Source: Gordionus sp. m RMFG-2023 (taxonomy: Eukaryota; Nematomorpha; Gordioida; Chordodea; Parachordodidae). From it: 64,000 bases of DNA. Below are positions 1-15,300 of this stretch, piece after piece. The position numbers and the translations under genes are program-made. The notes under the pieces are model-generated. The model had not been told where the DNA came from and did not search any database. It saw only the letters and a program-made list of their open reading frames with translations. The stretch is taken from the NCBI RefSeq assembly GCF_954871325.1, contig NC_088776.1:36442508-36506507 (forward strand), written 5' to 3'. Position 1 is the stretch's first letter; each line of letters begins with the position of its first letter.

Positions 1-191
1 ACAAAGGTCTAGACATATATATTAGAAATCTTGAGGCTTAGGCAATATTTTTCTGGCGAAAATATTGAGTTAGCAGTCTTAAAAAATTGGCTCAAAATGA
101 GCTGTTTAACAACACTATATTATAGTACACCCAACCCACTAATACCTTTTGAAATTGTTTTATATGGGGAAAAATAAAAATTTTAAATAAC
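1..191. other. Cap-D2 intron with dispersed repeat fragment
   Basis: Positions about 20-100 resemble, in inverted orientation, a stretch near 22720-22800 (shared words cttaggcaatatttt-like and aaaatattgagttag). Probably the edge of a dispersed repeat. No gene seen. Confidence 0.45.
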
Positions 192-369
192 TTTATTTGA
201 AAGCTCTTCGAAGAATATCTTAGCTGTTTGGCTAATGGTAGGGTCAGTGTCTAGCAGCCTTTTTGCAATCTCGCTCAATTGATCTTTGGCTATGATCATA
301 TCACGGCCAATTAAGTGAGCCAGAATTTTGAGAGTTACCAATCTTATATATGGGATATTATCAGTCAGT
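192..369 (-). CDS. Cap-D2: Cap-D2 exon 20 (last exon in the window)
   Basis: Encodes [20 protein letters not shown] then [19 protein letters not shown]...[10 protein letters not shown]. It matches human LRDPAQQVRKTAGLVMTHLI...FFNELSHK. It ends in phase 0 at a weak gttatt donor; further exons must lie left of position 1. Confidence 0.93.
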
Positions 370-3300
370 CTATTATATAACATCATTTTAAAATGAGAAT
401 TATATTAAAATTTTGTCAATAATATTAGATAAATCCAAATTCTTTAGAAAGAGGACAGAAAAATAACGCATGAGCATAGGCCTATTAAAAAACAAATATG
501 ACAATATTCTTATTCGATTCGTTAATAAAATTTACTTATTTGATTTGAATTATTCGAATAATTCTTCTTTTAAAAATATTATTAAATAATTTGAACAAAA
601 ATATATTACCATAATTTAATGCATATATAATTATTTAATTTAAAACAGAAAAAATATTATAATAATCTGATAATATAAACAAACTAATCGAATCCTTTGT
701 CATTCGATTCATTTTTGAAGAGGCTATCTGCTCATTACCTATATTTTTTAAAAAAAATTTTGTCCGAAATATTAGAAATATGTGGAGAGAAAAATCGTAA
801 CTTTTGTCAAACTAACCTTTTATTTTCAAAAATATGTTTGTATTAATTCATTTACCTTTCATATAGATAAGGGATCCATGGCTCTACTAAGGTGGGAAAT
901 CGGACAATTAGATCACTAATTCCAATGATTATATTCGCTTTGGTGTCCGTATAATAGGGATCATTTTGAGTGTCCTTAGATAGGATTGTGAATATCAATG
1001 GTAAATGTTTTTCGCATAGTTTTGAGCTTTTTAATTATAGTATTTTAATCAAAAATATTTGATCAAATATGGACTTATATAGTAAATATAAATTTATTTT
1101 TTTTAAAAAAATGAAAGGTAAAAGGTTCCATAAATTATAAAATTTTGTCAAGAATGTGAAAAAAACATTTTATCAGATTCAGCTGAGTCTTAGGAATTAA
1201 AATTTGTCGATTATTATTTAAAATTAAACGCGAATTCGAGTATGAGGTCATAAACAAATTTTATTAATCGACAACCACAATTATAACGTTTCTATCGTGA
1301 CCTATAAATTTCAAACGTTAGAATTGGAAGACACAATAAGCGAATGGATCTTAAAATCCTAAAAGTTTTAAGTTTAAAAAAACATCCTATAAAATATTTA
1401 CATTTTATCAACCTTTATATTAAGAATAATAAATATAAGGGAGAGCAAGGTGGATGGGGATTATAATTGAAAAAGGTAACCTGATTATCATAAACTTTAA
1501 AAGGGTGAGTATTGAAGAGTTCCTAAGTAGTGGATGAGAAAATTTAACAGGAGACTTGATGATTTTCTCCACCAATCGAAGATACAAGCCGAGTAAAGCA
1601 TCAGGACCTTAGGGGTGGGGGGGGGGTAATTTTATAATTCATAGTAAATATAATTTTAGAATGATATATTATTTAATACTTTATCACTTACACTTGATTA
1701 CTATAAGGGCTTTGTTTAAAATCACTCTGATGTTACATTTGGGTCATTCCATGACAAATCAACCACGATTTCGATTTTTTTAAAATTTGGTAAGCAAAGA
1801 AAGGTTAGTTTAGTTAAAAAATAGTCAAAATTTTAGCCTCGTATCATTTATATTTTTGGAGATATTAGGGTTCAGAATGGTATAAATGACGTATTTTTAC
1901 CATTATCTGCCTTCATTCAATTAAGCATATCTTAAAAACTACATAATTGTAAATAACAAATTTAATATCAAAATTACATACAAAGATTCTACTTTTAGAT
2001 AAAAAAAAATTTTTTCCGGTAATTTTATTTAAAAATTTAGTAGAGATTATTAAACTCTTCCTTTATATTTATAAAAAAAATTAATCTGGGACGTGGCCAT
2101 CTTCATTCTCAAAATCGATAAAAATGTTTAGAAAAGTGTATAAATATTGTCCCGATAGAATTATATATTAATCAGTTTTTAATGGTTTTTCTTGGACTAT
2201 TTGATATAATTTAAAGGATTATTCATCTTGTAAGTGAAAATAACAATAAATGGGGCTTTCATTCAATTATAGGAAATTCAATTTATTACTTTATAATTTT
2301 TTATAAAATTTTTTGCCCATATAACATATATTTAATGAATATTAATAAAATATGTTCAATTAAGTTTCGAGTTCTTGAATATATGAATCAGAATCTTGTG
2401 CATTTCATATATGGCGCCCTAAATATCAAAAAATTGATATTATTTAAATTTAAAAATCTAATAAACAACTCACTAAAAGATACTAATTTTTCGGTAGCGC
2501 ATTTACTTTCTTGTGACAACAATGTATAACTACGGCCAGTAGCAGTTAATAGTAAAACTAATGTTAAGATATGACATTTGGGCAAGTAAAGAGTGTCCTC
2601 TATACTTGGAAATGTAAAGGAATTAGAAGGTCTGGATGGGTTAAAAACTTTATATATATTTCTTCCTGCTTTCACTAAAAAAAAGTTAACCACCAATTAG
2701 AATCATAAGGATACGTTAGGTATCCTGATATTTCTTCAATAATTATACTTTCATTATTATATGATAACTATTCTATAGTACTTTCTATTGAATTGGAATA
2801 CATTTTACTTTTAAATTGATGTAGATCTGTTGGAATCAAGGTGTGTATTTTGTGTGTTCCAGGTATAGATCTAGTTTTTGAAAATCTTTCCCTGAGTAAT
2901 AGATCTTGGTAATCATAATTTATTTTGGTCATCTATTCAAAATATATGACATTAATATTTTCTTTATTTAACTCGTAAATTTCATATGATGTGGTTATAT
3001 ACTTTGAGTAAGGCCTTGTAAACTAGCCCTAGCGGCTAATCTTTTAACAGTGCCACCAATCTCACCACAAGCACTTTTCCCGTGTGCTATAGCAGAAAAA
3101 TGCCATTTCGCCTGTACCCCGAAATCCATCTCATGATGGCAAATATTAATAAAATTTTTACGATTTTTATCATCGGAAAAATAAAAAATTTTATTTGGCC
3201 TACAAATTTTATTAATTAAAAAATTTACCAATGTTTTTTTGAAATTATGTACTGCTATTGTATTGTGTTGCAAAGATTCGGATATCATTACATAATTTAG

Positions 3301-6300
3301 TCAACAAATATTGGCAAAATTATCTTTATAATATATAACAAAAGGGTGAGCAGTGGATTGAGCCCTATTCCAATGATAATTTTGTACTTCCTCCTGAAGT
3401 ATAAAGCTATAGTTTTCTTAATTCTTAAAAATCACATAAAATTAAATATTGGTCTTTGTCTAAGTTCAATTTTAGATTGTTTTGATACAAATATTGTTGC
3501 GTTGAAATAAAAAAAATGGAGTCATAAAGATTCCATTTTTTCAAAAAAGTTGATAAATTCACCTATTAGTTTGGTTATTGTTTCAAGAGTGGTTCTATCT
3601 ACGGATAGCCATTGTTTGTATGTTATAAATTCGATGTCCTTAGAACGAAACAATATTTATTTGATCGCGTAAATGTGTTGACCCGGCGAATTACAAATTA
3701 TTAAGTGTAAAATATGTTTGTATGTTTAAAGGGCAACATATCATTGGTTAAATTTGATCCAATTATCATTAATTTAAAATTTTGGTGGTAGCTGCAATCA
3801 CATACATGTGTACCACTACCTACAACGAGTATACAATTTTTGAGCGAATGGTTGCAAATTTCGAAAAACCAATTTTAACATCAGGCCTCATTTCTTTAAA
3901 AAATATATGAATTTCTTTCAAATTATCTAAAATTAATCTCTTATTTATGGTATTCTTTTTTCCGTCTTTGGTCAAAATCGAAACGCAATCTTTCGTGCCT
4001 GGCATGATTCTGCTTATTTCATCCATACAATAAAATTCTTGTACAATTTTAACTGTATATTCGTCTGTAGTTTTTCCAGGCTTGGGGTTAGGTATACCAA
4101 TAAATTAATTAAAAAATGAATTAATATAGTGAGCATGTATTATTGATAGATTAATCAATTTTAAAATTTTTATTTATTTTATTGATTGAAACACTTAATT
4201 ATTGTTATTCTAATTTAGTAAGGCTATGCCGATTTTAGAAAATCCGATCCAATATTTATATTGTTTTGGGTTATTTTATGATAATACTTTTATTTTGTAT
4301 ATAATTTCATAATAATAATAAATTAATATTTGTAATATTTTAAAAATATCAAATTATTTTAAAAAATTGAGTAGAGAAAATTTTGATATTATTTTTTGGC
4401 GTCTATGAAATGCACAAGATTCTGATTCATATATTCAAGAACTATAAACTTGGTTAAATATATTTTATTAATATTCATTAAATATATGTTATATGGGCAA
4501 AAATTTTTATAATAAATTATAAATAAAGTAATAAATTGAATTTCTTTTATCGATATACAATTTCTATAATTGAACGAAAGCCCCGTTTATTGTTATTTTC
4601 ACTTACAAGATGAATAATCCTTTAAATTATATCAAATAGTCCAAGAAAAACTGATTAATATATAATTCTATCGGGAAAATATTTATACACTTTTCTAAAC
4701 ATTTTTATCGATTTTGAGAATGAAGATGGCTGCGTCCCAAACCAATTTTTTTATATAAATATAAAGGAAGAGTTTAATAATCTCTACTAAATTTTTTAAA
4801 AAAATTGAAGGTAGTATTATTTCCAAAAAATTGTTTTTAGTCCTTATACATTAATAAAATTATCGGAAATTGGAAAAAAATTAAATTTTTTTTTATCTAA
4901 AAGTAGAATCTTTGTACGTAATTTTGATATTTACAATTATGTAGTTTTTAAGATATGCTTAATTGAATGAAGGCAGATAATGGTAAAAATACGTCATTTT
5001 TGCCACTTTGAACCCTAATATCTCCAAAAATATAATAGGAGGCTAAAATTTTGGCTATTTCTTAGTTACATTGACCTTTCTTTGCTTACCAAATTTTAAA
5101 AAAATCGAAAGGGGTAGGCCGAAAATCTCATTTTTTTTGCTCAATTGATGTGGAATGACCCATTTATCAAAATAGAGTTATAACTTTTAAAACTATTTCA
5201 TGGTTACACATTGATAAAGTTTTTTCTATTTTTATACTGCGCTGCTGAATCATCAAAAAATAAGGTATTTACCTCAGATATTGTTAAAAATTGATTAATA
5301 AAATTAAATATTAATAAATAAAAATGACTATTCAATAAAAAATATATTTTAGATTGTCAAATAAACTCATTATAATTATTTATGAAAACAAGGAGTAAAA
5401 AATATTTAAAAAAAACAAAAAATATAATTTTTCATTATTAAAACTCTCAAAAAGTTTGGTCTCGCAAACATTTCGAGCAAATTCGACTTGCTCTTCGTCT
5501 ATATTTTCCCCACCGCTTGATTTCTTGATCTCGTCATCATCAGGTGATGTGACAACATCGCCACAACAATCACGGAATTTTAAATGGGGGAGAAGAGAAT
5601 CAAAAAGATAGGATAGGTGGTGCAAGCCAGTTTCGCCCACTAGGAAAATGAGTTTAGCGAGTAGCCTATTGCACGAATTAAAAGATGCTTGTTTATTTTT
5701 TTTGGGGGAAGGGGGTATTATGAATATAAAATCTTCTTTTAGTATGGTCAAAATGATATAACAAATATATTCCAACATGAATGGTCCTTTTAGCCCATGT
5801 GAAAAATGGTTGTATATCATGTTTTAATTTTATCAAAAAGAATATCACAGGTAACAAATATTCTATTCCTAATGCCAAACCTTCAATCCTTCCCAAAAAT
5901 CACATAAGATGTTTTTATCTAGAATAAAAGTTAAGGCCGTGAAACATAGCCAGGTCATGACTCCTTTTTATTGTTCGCGCCAGCCGATACTTTTAATTCT
6001 GATTAGTGATCTGCATCGGGCCTAATTTTTCAAGCCCGGCCCGAAATTTTTTTTAAAAAGTTTTGCCGGCCAAGCCCGAACCCAAAATTTATTTTAAAAA
6101 AATTTACCGACCCGGCCAGGCCCGAATTTATTTAAATATAGAAATTTTTATTATTACTTAAAATAAAAGACATGTTATATAGCGTTTAGTTTCAATAAAA
6201 TTTTTTTTATTTTACATAAAAAATTCAATATAAAATTGAGAAATTTAGATATATTTAATAAAATTTCCAAGGCCCGGCCCGAACCCGATTATTTTAAATC

Positions 6301-9300
6301 CGGGCCTAACTTTGCAGATCTCTTTTCTGGTAATAAATTATTATTTTCATATCGTATATAATAATTTATTTTAATTCTAAACCTTCTTACAATTAATTAT
6401 TTGTCTGGTAGAAAAATATGAACTGAACATCTATAATTCAGGCAGAAAAAAATACTAGCTTATAACATTGAATAAATTGTTATAATAAAATAAAGGTATA
6501 CATAATATTTCCAGAACGCTTAAATGTTTATCTTGTGAAATATTTAACGGAGCAAGTGGAATATGAAACTATGCCTGAATTAGAAAACGGTGATTCAAAC
6601 TACATTCATAATAGAGACATAAAGAAAGGGTACCAGGCGGTGAAGCCGATCAGAGGAAAATATCAAAAATTTTTTTTTATTATGTTCACATTATTTTCTC
6701 TTATCATTTATTTATTATTAACATATCGTTTACTATATTTTAATGCATAAAATATCAATAACGTCGCATGATACATAATTACCACGTGCTTTTCTTTGTT
6801 TTTTTTCAAATGAAATGAAAAAGCTTCCTGTTGAGTTTGAGTAGAGTGAAAGCTAAGTTTTGATTAATTTATTATATTTTTATACATAGATTTATTGTAG
6901 AATTAATATAGCCAACATTTGTAATTGTATTTCTTGTTCTTAATTCATTGAAATTAAATAAAACACAGGTATAATATTTTAATTAAATAAATTTTTGATC
7001 AATTTGATTTTCTAATGTTTCTTTTTAATATTAATTAATTGATTTTTAATTTATGTACTAACTAATCTCAACAAACACAGATTGTTAAAATCTTACCTAA
7101 TATTTGAATTACAACAATTTACTTATCATTTGCAAAAATTTACAGTAAAATTTATTTTACAAAGCAAATATAATAATCAACTTTATAGACATAGGCGTAG
7201 CAGGATTTTCCTAAGGGGGGGGGGGGAATTAAAAAATTTCTGGAAGCTTCGCCCTCAGACCCAATTTTGGGCAGGCCTTCGCCCCGCTTTTGCCCTGGTT
7301 ACCTTAGTCTATATATAGTCATAGAATATTTTTACATTATAGGAGGTGTTTTAAATAAAAAAAATAAGCCTGGAACAAATATGAAATAAATTTTTATTAG
7401 ATATAAAATATAATAAATTACTTGTATATACATTTATATAAAAGAATGGTAATAATTTATTCCAAACAAGTATAAGAAATTTCTTTATAAAAAGTAAGTA
7501 GAAATATAGTTGATATTCCCTATTATATAGAATTGGTTACAAAATACTAGGTAAAATTCCACTTTTACAGACATATTTTACAGTTAGAGTATACTACAGT
7601 TAATATTTTAACAAATTTTACTAATCAATGCTCTTAATAATAAATATAGCAATAATTTGCATTCAATTATTTAACGCCATCTATTTATTTTAAATAATAA
7701 TATTAAAAAGAATCTTCATATTATTTATTTTACAATGTCTTTAAAAGATATTTTCTGATGTACTTATAAATATTTTATAGTTTTCTCTAAAAATATAAAT
7801 TATGATGAATAGTTTTATAAAAAAATATCAACTTTTACATTCTTTCTTTCAAATTGTTTAAGATATATGCATATATTTTTGGGGGTCAGGGAGTGGGGGG
7901 AGGACTAAGGGGGGTATTTTTTATTAGCTTAAAATGATATTCACAAAAAGTGATAAATTTCTGAAGGGGGGATTTTCCCTTGCCCCCCCTGCTACGCCTA
8001 TGTGTATAGAGATTTTTACACTTATTTATAAGATCATTGAATTGAGATGTATGTAAAAAGTCAAGAGTAAACAACTTATTATATGTTATGTGCAATATTT
8101 CTATCCAAGTAGACCTGTGCGCCGGCCGGATGTTGGCTGGCCGCTGACTTTTTTACGCTGAAAACCCATTTATGAAAATCAAGCCGGCAAGCCGCCGATT
8201 TTCATATAAGCGGTGCACGGCCGGGGCAGGATTCTTATAAAATATTTTATACCTTTTATATTAATAATTAGTCAACATCACTGTTGTAATTTATTTAATG
8301 TCAAACAGGATTTGATGAATTTTTATTTTCAACATATTTTAAAATCATAATTATATTCACGTTATTATAGAATTCAATCAATCAATTCCAGGTTACCATA
8401 ATTTTACACATTTTTTAAAATGGATGCTAATAAATCTATAAATAATTTTAGTATTATAACAGCAAATAATTTAAAAAAATCATTTGTTCTACACTTAAAA
8501 AGTGATAATAAAACAATTTCCATAAATTCTCACAAATTTTACTGTAATTGTTGCTTAGAAAAGGCTATTGTAGACGATGATGATTCAAATAAACCATTTT
8601 CACAGTATATTTTTTTAAAATATTATTTTCTGATATTTAAGCCAAATCTTTAATAAATTAAAATATAGGTTTTGTAAAATATAATCTAGCTATAAAATTC
8701 AAAACTTTTCAATCAAAATTAGCATAGGAAATTTGTTAAAACACTTAACTTCTGATCATAAAGATACTTCATCAAAATCGCAAAATTTAAAAAAATATTT
8801 TATATCCAAACCAAAATTCCAGACAAATTTTAAAACCTTTAAAAATGATTGCTAGCAAGAAACTATCTGTTATTATTTTGTGCTGACTTATTACATTTTC
8901 AATCAATTGATAATATTGGAATGAAAATTTTTTTTGGAAGTATCAAATTTATAAAAAAATTGATATATTTATCTATATTAGATTTACCTTTATGTCTTTT
9001 TTGTTGTATTGAAATAGCATTTGCTGCTGAGGAAGGTTTACAATAGTTGAATTTCAGTATTTTAAACAATATGATTACACACATGAATGATTTAAATAAT
9101 ATAGGATTGCATATTCATTTGTCCTAATCATCTCTGTTTCTGTGTAGCTATACAACCCAGAATAAATTTTTAACAAATTTATTTCTTCTTGATAAATTCT
9201 CCCTAATTTGTTGTCTAATATGAATTATAGATAAATGTTTTTCTGTTATAAATTTCAAAATACTTATTTTAGAAATATCAAGTTATCAATTCTGATTTGC

Positions 9301-12300
9301 CAGATAGGACAACACTAAGCCGTACTGCTCTTAATTATGTTTATTTATCAATGAATGCATATCTACAAGAATCAAGAACAAATTAATTTAGGGCCAAAAT
9401 TGCTCAATTACATTCGATATGTGGACAGATCAATACAGAAGATTAAACTAAATTATAAATGATAATTTTGGAAATATTTACTTTACTGCAACTCATTATA
9501 TAACCCAAAAACTCGGGCCAGGTCAGGTCGGATTTTAAAATTTTTTTAAAATATATCTATCAATTTTATATTGAATTTTTTATGTAAAATAAAAAATTTT
9601 GATTTTATTTATTGAAACTAAACGCCATATAACATATGTCTTTTATTTTGAGTATTATAAAAATAATTTATATATTTAAAAAATTTCGGGCTGGGCTTGA
9701 AAAATTAGCCCCGATGCAGATCACTAATGGACATAATATTCTTAACATTTACTTTGAATTTTGATTGAATATTAATTAGATTAACATTTGACTGAAAATT
9801 TAACGATTTTAAATAAAAATGAAGGAATGGTAGTTAATATGTATTAAAAACTCGACTTAAATTATTTATATTAAAAAAAAATAAAATTAATTTTATAGTA
9901 CAATAAAATATGTTTTATTTTAAAAATATATTTTAAGAAAAAATTTAAAGTAACGAGTAACGTTTTGCGTTACCGTTACTCAAAAATAGAAACGCGTTAC
10001 CGTTACCTCTAGAAGAAGGTAACGAAGATAGTAACGGCATTACTTTTTTAACGTTACTTTACAGCCTAAAAATTAAAGCTATTTCTAAAAAGGCCTTGGA
10101 AAAACTGGCACAATTGGCAAATATATGAGTGTTAAATTACGTAACAAATGGTGTTCATTTGTCAGTGTATTCAAAGATTTAAGAATTAAATGAAAAGGAC
10201 AATGGTGTCGTATGTACAAGTGAGTAGTCAAATGAAGAAGATGGAATATTACAATATAATAGCTCAGAGTGTGATAATAAATGTAACATTGTTTAAAATG
10301 TGTGTGCATGCACTAATTTAATTTTAGCATATGAATACATTTTAACTTTGTCATTTACGCAGGTTAATTGTGAGAGAACATTTAATTAAAAATTATAAAA
10401 AATAGGCAGAGAGCCAATATAGGCCAAGAATAATTAAAAGCGTTTTTAATGATGTCAGTTGAACGAGAACTATTAGCGCAGATTGAATTAGAAGATATTC
10501 TTGTTTATTTGCGCAAAGGTTTAAATGAGAGATTTATTAATGTAAAAATTATATATTATCTTAATGCTTTTATTTAAATCTATTTACAATATGATCAGTG
10601 TCTGATTTTATAAGTGCAGCAATTTTATTCTCTGTGCAATATTGTATAATTGCAAATATTTTATGTGTAATTAATTGATTTTATATTTAATATGTGATGT
10701 ATGATTTGATTTTATAGTTCGATATTGTTGTAAATCTAATATAAAATTGTGCAATGAATATTTTTTAATATATGCAATTTTAAAAAATAAAATATATGAT
10801 TATTGTGTCATACTATTTTATTTTTATAAAATGTAAATCGTTTGAACTTATTTTCAAAAATAAGAAGTAATAAAAATCATGAATTCAAGGAAGCCATTTA
10901 AGAGAATCTGGCCAAAGGCAGGGCAAAAGCTGGCTGAAAACCCGTTAAATGGGGGTATGGGGAATAAGGCCGCTATAAAAAATGACCTCGAGGTTGCAGC
11001 ATCGTCCGCCCCTTGGAAGGGTAGACTTAATAAAGAGATATTGGTTCGTCTATAGAAAAAATATAATAAATACTTATTAAAACTGTCTGTGAAAATTTCA
11101 CCATATATGGTATAATATTTCATTAAAAATAAGTAAACCTTTAATTATAATTTCGCCATTCCTCTTGGGAAAATATATGACCGTTAAGGTTGACAATATT
11201 TTGTGACATAAAAATTCGGGATTTTCGCACAAGGAATATATTAATTCAATAACAACCTGAGCTAATGGACTCCAGTAATCATTCTTTTCCGTCTCAGTGT
11301 CGAATTCTTAAAAAGGCAATATTTTTTTAAAATGAAATCATAAATTAAATATGCAAATGAGTTCAAAATTTTTTGGCAAACGCTATGTTGTATTATTGCG
11401 ATACAAAAAAAATGCATTATTCAAATTATGATAATATTCAAACAAATATAATGTTTTATTAAAATTATTAAGTTATTATTTAGATCCCAGTCTATGTAAA
11501 TGAGATGAAAACGCGTGATAAATATATTTCATACTTTAAGTGTTTAACAATTAAAGTTATCCACTTTTTTATTTTACACAAATAATTTCTAAAATTTTTT
11601 ACTTTTTCTTATATTATTTTTCTTTTAATTTTTCCTTTTATGTTAATTTATAATTGATTAATTTTTATATATTTTAATAAAGAAATTAGAATTTGTATTT
11701 AATTTTCTTTTATTTTTAGGTACAAAATCTTGTTTACTACACGCTATACATAAAGTAGAGCACTCCCAATTTTTTTTAATCCAAAGAGCGATTTATTTTT
11801 TACATGTGCAATTCTAAATACCCGACTTAAAAATAGGGTCCAATCCTATCAGAATTTTTTTTAAGTATGCCAAAGTGAACTTTTGGGCCACGAAAATTCA
11901 GTATGAACAATTCGAAAGGAATGAGATTCCTGTTAGGAAGGGATTAATGTTACTAAGTTTAAAAAAAATTATTTATGTGTATATTACAAATAGACAATCA
12001 AATTAAAGTATCTAGTCTCCCTCTAATTAAAACTTAATACAGTTATTTATAGCTATCGTAAATTAGAATATTAGGACGATCCTATATCTCTAGATCAAAA
12101 TGACAAAGACTTCCTATAAAGGAGAACTAAAACAATTTTTTGATATTTAAAAACAAAATAAAGACATCTAAACCAAAGCAAAATTGTTTCTTTTTCAAAT
12201 CCTATAGAATTGGCCATTTTTTTCAAAATTCCAAAAGCTTTCTCTCTCCTTCGTACAAGTAATGAACGTCTTAATTTAAAAGACCAGATGTCGCGCTTTT

Positions 12301-15300
12301 TAATGTAAAGGATCGACTTTTCCCAATTTATAATATAAATGTATAAAAAACATATTTGATGTTAATTAATTAAGTATTTTTATTTAATGAGAAAGTTTTT
12401 TATTAAATATTTCACTTTAATTGCAAGATCCTATACAATTTAATTTAAATATAATCTTGATAATGATATGTGAAATGTATAAAATATTTGGGAAACAATA
12501 ATAGGTTTAGGAATTTTATAATACAAAATACCACCGCCTCTTGAGTAGCAATATGAGGATAGTTAAATCATATGAATGCATATTAAAAAGTATACAAAAA
12601 TAAATTATTTTCTACTTGAAATGAGTAAATTAATCATTTTGGTAAACATAATATGGGTTGTGGGCAATCGCCGTGCCTTGCAGATTACTTTGCCTTCTAA
12701 GATCTAAGAAGAAAATATAATAATTGTAATGTATTGTAAGTAGTAATAGAAATATAAGTCAACTAATAATTCTTGAAATTCTTTTTCTTTTATTTCGTAT
12801 CAATATAATATGTTCTTTTTCTCTTATTCAAATTCATATGATAATATAATAATGAAAATAAACATGTTACAAAAAATACAAAATAACAATTCAATACATA
12901 TCAATAATATTATATGAATATTAAAAATATATCTAAATGATGAAAGAGATTATTTTTCTCAATTTATTTTATAATATTGGCAGATAAGGATATTTCATTT
13001 TTATTACAAAGAAAATTTTAGAGGTATTTACATGTTTATATGTCATACTCATAGGGAGTAGATAAATTAGAATGATAAACGATTATTCTAGAATTTAAAA
13101 AAGTTTATGACCTTGTACATAGAAGAATTTCATTTAAATTATAAAAACAAAGGAAAAGAATATCGAGAATAATCTCGGGAACAGATTGTACATATTTTGG
13201 AGATGCCCAAATTAAATACCAATAAGAGACTTATAAATAAATACCTTAGTTTCCCTTCTTAATTTGATCATAGCTGTGCACAAAATTCTTGCCCGATTGA
13301 GAACGTTAGTTCCATTGTCATCTGTATCAGGTCTATCTATTTCATTGTAGTCATCCAATCCTAGGTGAATTAATGTTTCCATGTTGTTCCAACACAAACT
13401 GTTATCAATATCTTGTGAGCCCAACTCCAACATTCTAATAAATTCTATGAGCGATTTAAAGGTATTTATCAATCGGGAATATTCCACTTTGGTGGTAGTG
13501 TTGAGCAAGGTTTTATCATTAGAATAATTGCTTTGTTCAACATCTTGTAGGGGATTATGACGTTTTAGGTTATTGGATATCATTTTAGATTTTTGCATGA
13601 GCAGGGATGGAAAGTCATTGGGAAATAGTTCTAGTTTCAGAAATTCTTTGACCTAATGGGTAGAAATAAAATATAAATATTATATACTAAAAACTAACCA
13701 ATTCTTCAAAGGATATCATTTCGTTGTCATCCAGGTGTTCGAGAAAGTCCAAAAAGTTATTCAGAATGTCCTTGCTAGGAGCGGTTCTAAATTTAATAAT
13801 ATTTTTATAAGATGGTTTGAAGAGAAAAAATGCGTTAAGTACTATATTATTCTAACAAAAGCGAAAAATTTTTACTCAACCAAAAGCAAAATAAAATGTA
13901 TTTTTATTTTAATTTTGGTTGCCCAAAAAAATTCGCGTCCAGACCCCTAAACTATCATGTTTATAAATGTAATATAACCTTTTTTTTATGAAAAAATAAT
14001 TAACAAAGCAAGTTCATATATCCTAAATAGTAGAGGTGTACCGATACCACTTTTTGGAGCCTGATCCGATATCATATCAAATTTTGTATTCTGTAAAGAT
14101 ACCAATGGTTTTAATTTTTAATATACTTTTTATTAGTATAACATCTATAATTTAACTATACCATAACTTATTTCATGATTAGTTATATTTTATATTCAAT
14201 TCAATTGCAATACTAAAAGTATATAAAATATCTTTATTGTTAAATCACTTTTATATAATAAGTAATAAATAAATATATTATGAAATTTGAAATAAATATT
14301 TAAAATAATATTTAACATTAATATATCGAAGATTTCTTTTTAGAAATACCAAAATTTCCAATTTACCAGAGGTCAGCCTGCAGCTATGGTAACTGTCAAT
14401 ATCACCAGCTTCACTAAAAACAATTTCTGATGAAATTATCGCACACTTTTATAAACCGAATGTGCAAAAAAAATAACAATAGGACAGAATGATCATTAAT
14501 TATTATTATTAAAAAAATATACATAAAAATTCGATTTTATTCATAAAAATAAATGATTTTAGATATAACTTTTTTTAAAATTTTTATTTTTGTAAAGACG
14601 TCATTTTATATCGTATCGGATCGGAAAATTTTATAATATTGGTCGATAACCGATATTTTAAAATGGATGAAATATCTGCCATGTTATATTTGAATATCCT
14701 ATATAATTTAAAGGTTATGTTTTATATTTTAAAAGGTTACGTTATTTGTATAATATATTATTATAACTTTCCTACATTTAATAATATCTTATGGAGATCA
14801 ATGTAATTGCATATTATTAGAAGTTAAATGACATAAATAAAATACTATATATATAGGTAACAATTTAAAATAAAGTAACTGATTGTTTTGACTATAAAAA
14901 ATGGCGACGAGTTAAATAAAAAAAGTCGCGCGGTTTTCGGTCAAGTTTAATAATAATATAGAATTATAAAAAAAAATTTCCTGTTTATAAAAATAAATAA
15001 ATAATATATTTTAGAAATTATGGATAAAATAGTTTTACAGGATTATAAAAAAGAAGATTGTTCTCAATGACTACATTGATTATATAAAATACATACTGAA
15101 TGTGAAAAATATTCCTCAAACAGACGCCACTTAAAAAAAAATATTTAGCTTATGGAGGAATAAATATTATAACTGATATAAAAAAATTACTCTATCCTAG
15201 GAAAATGGAGGATGTAGGATGGACAGACATATACAAAATTGCAAAACAACTTTATAAAGATGAAAGAACTGTTTTGGCATCTTGAATTGATTTCATTAGA

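Noticed and set aside
2335-2696. ORFs on both strands in the left arm of the long-TIR transposon
   Set aside because: They lie in or next to the inverted repeat and match no known protein.
6014-9728. The inverted GGCC-rich ends at 6014 and 9728 as the two ends of one 3.7 kb hAT
   Set aside because: The 6014-6329 segment has its own pair of ends and flanks, and no shared 8-bp duplication links it to 9728.
10085-10309. Minus-strand ORF rich in His and Leu
   Set aside because: Opposite strand of a decayed hAT; composition looks like a shadow frame.
13735-13950. Plus-strand ORF of 71 codons
   Set aside because: Overlaps CAP-D2 exon 13 on the other strand; no family features.
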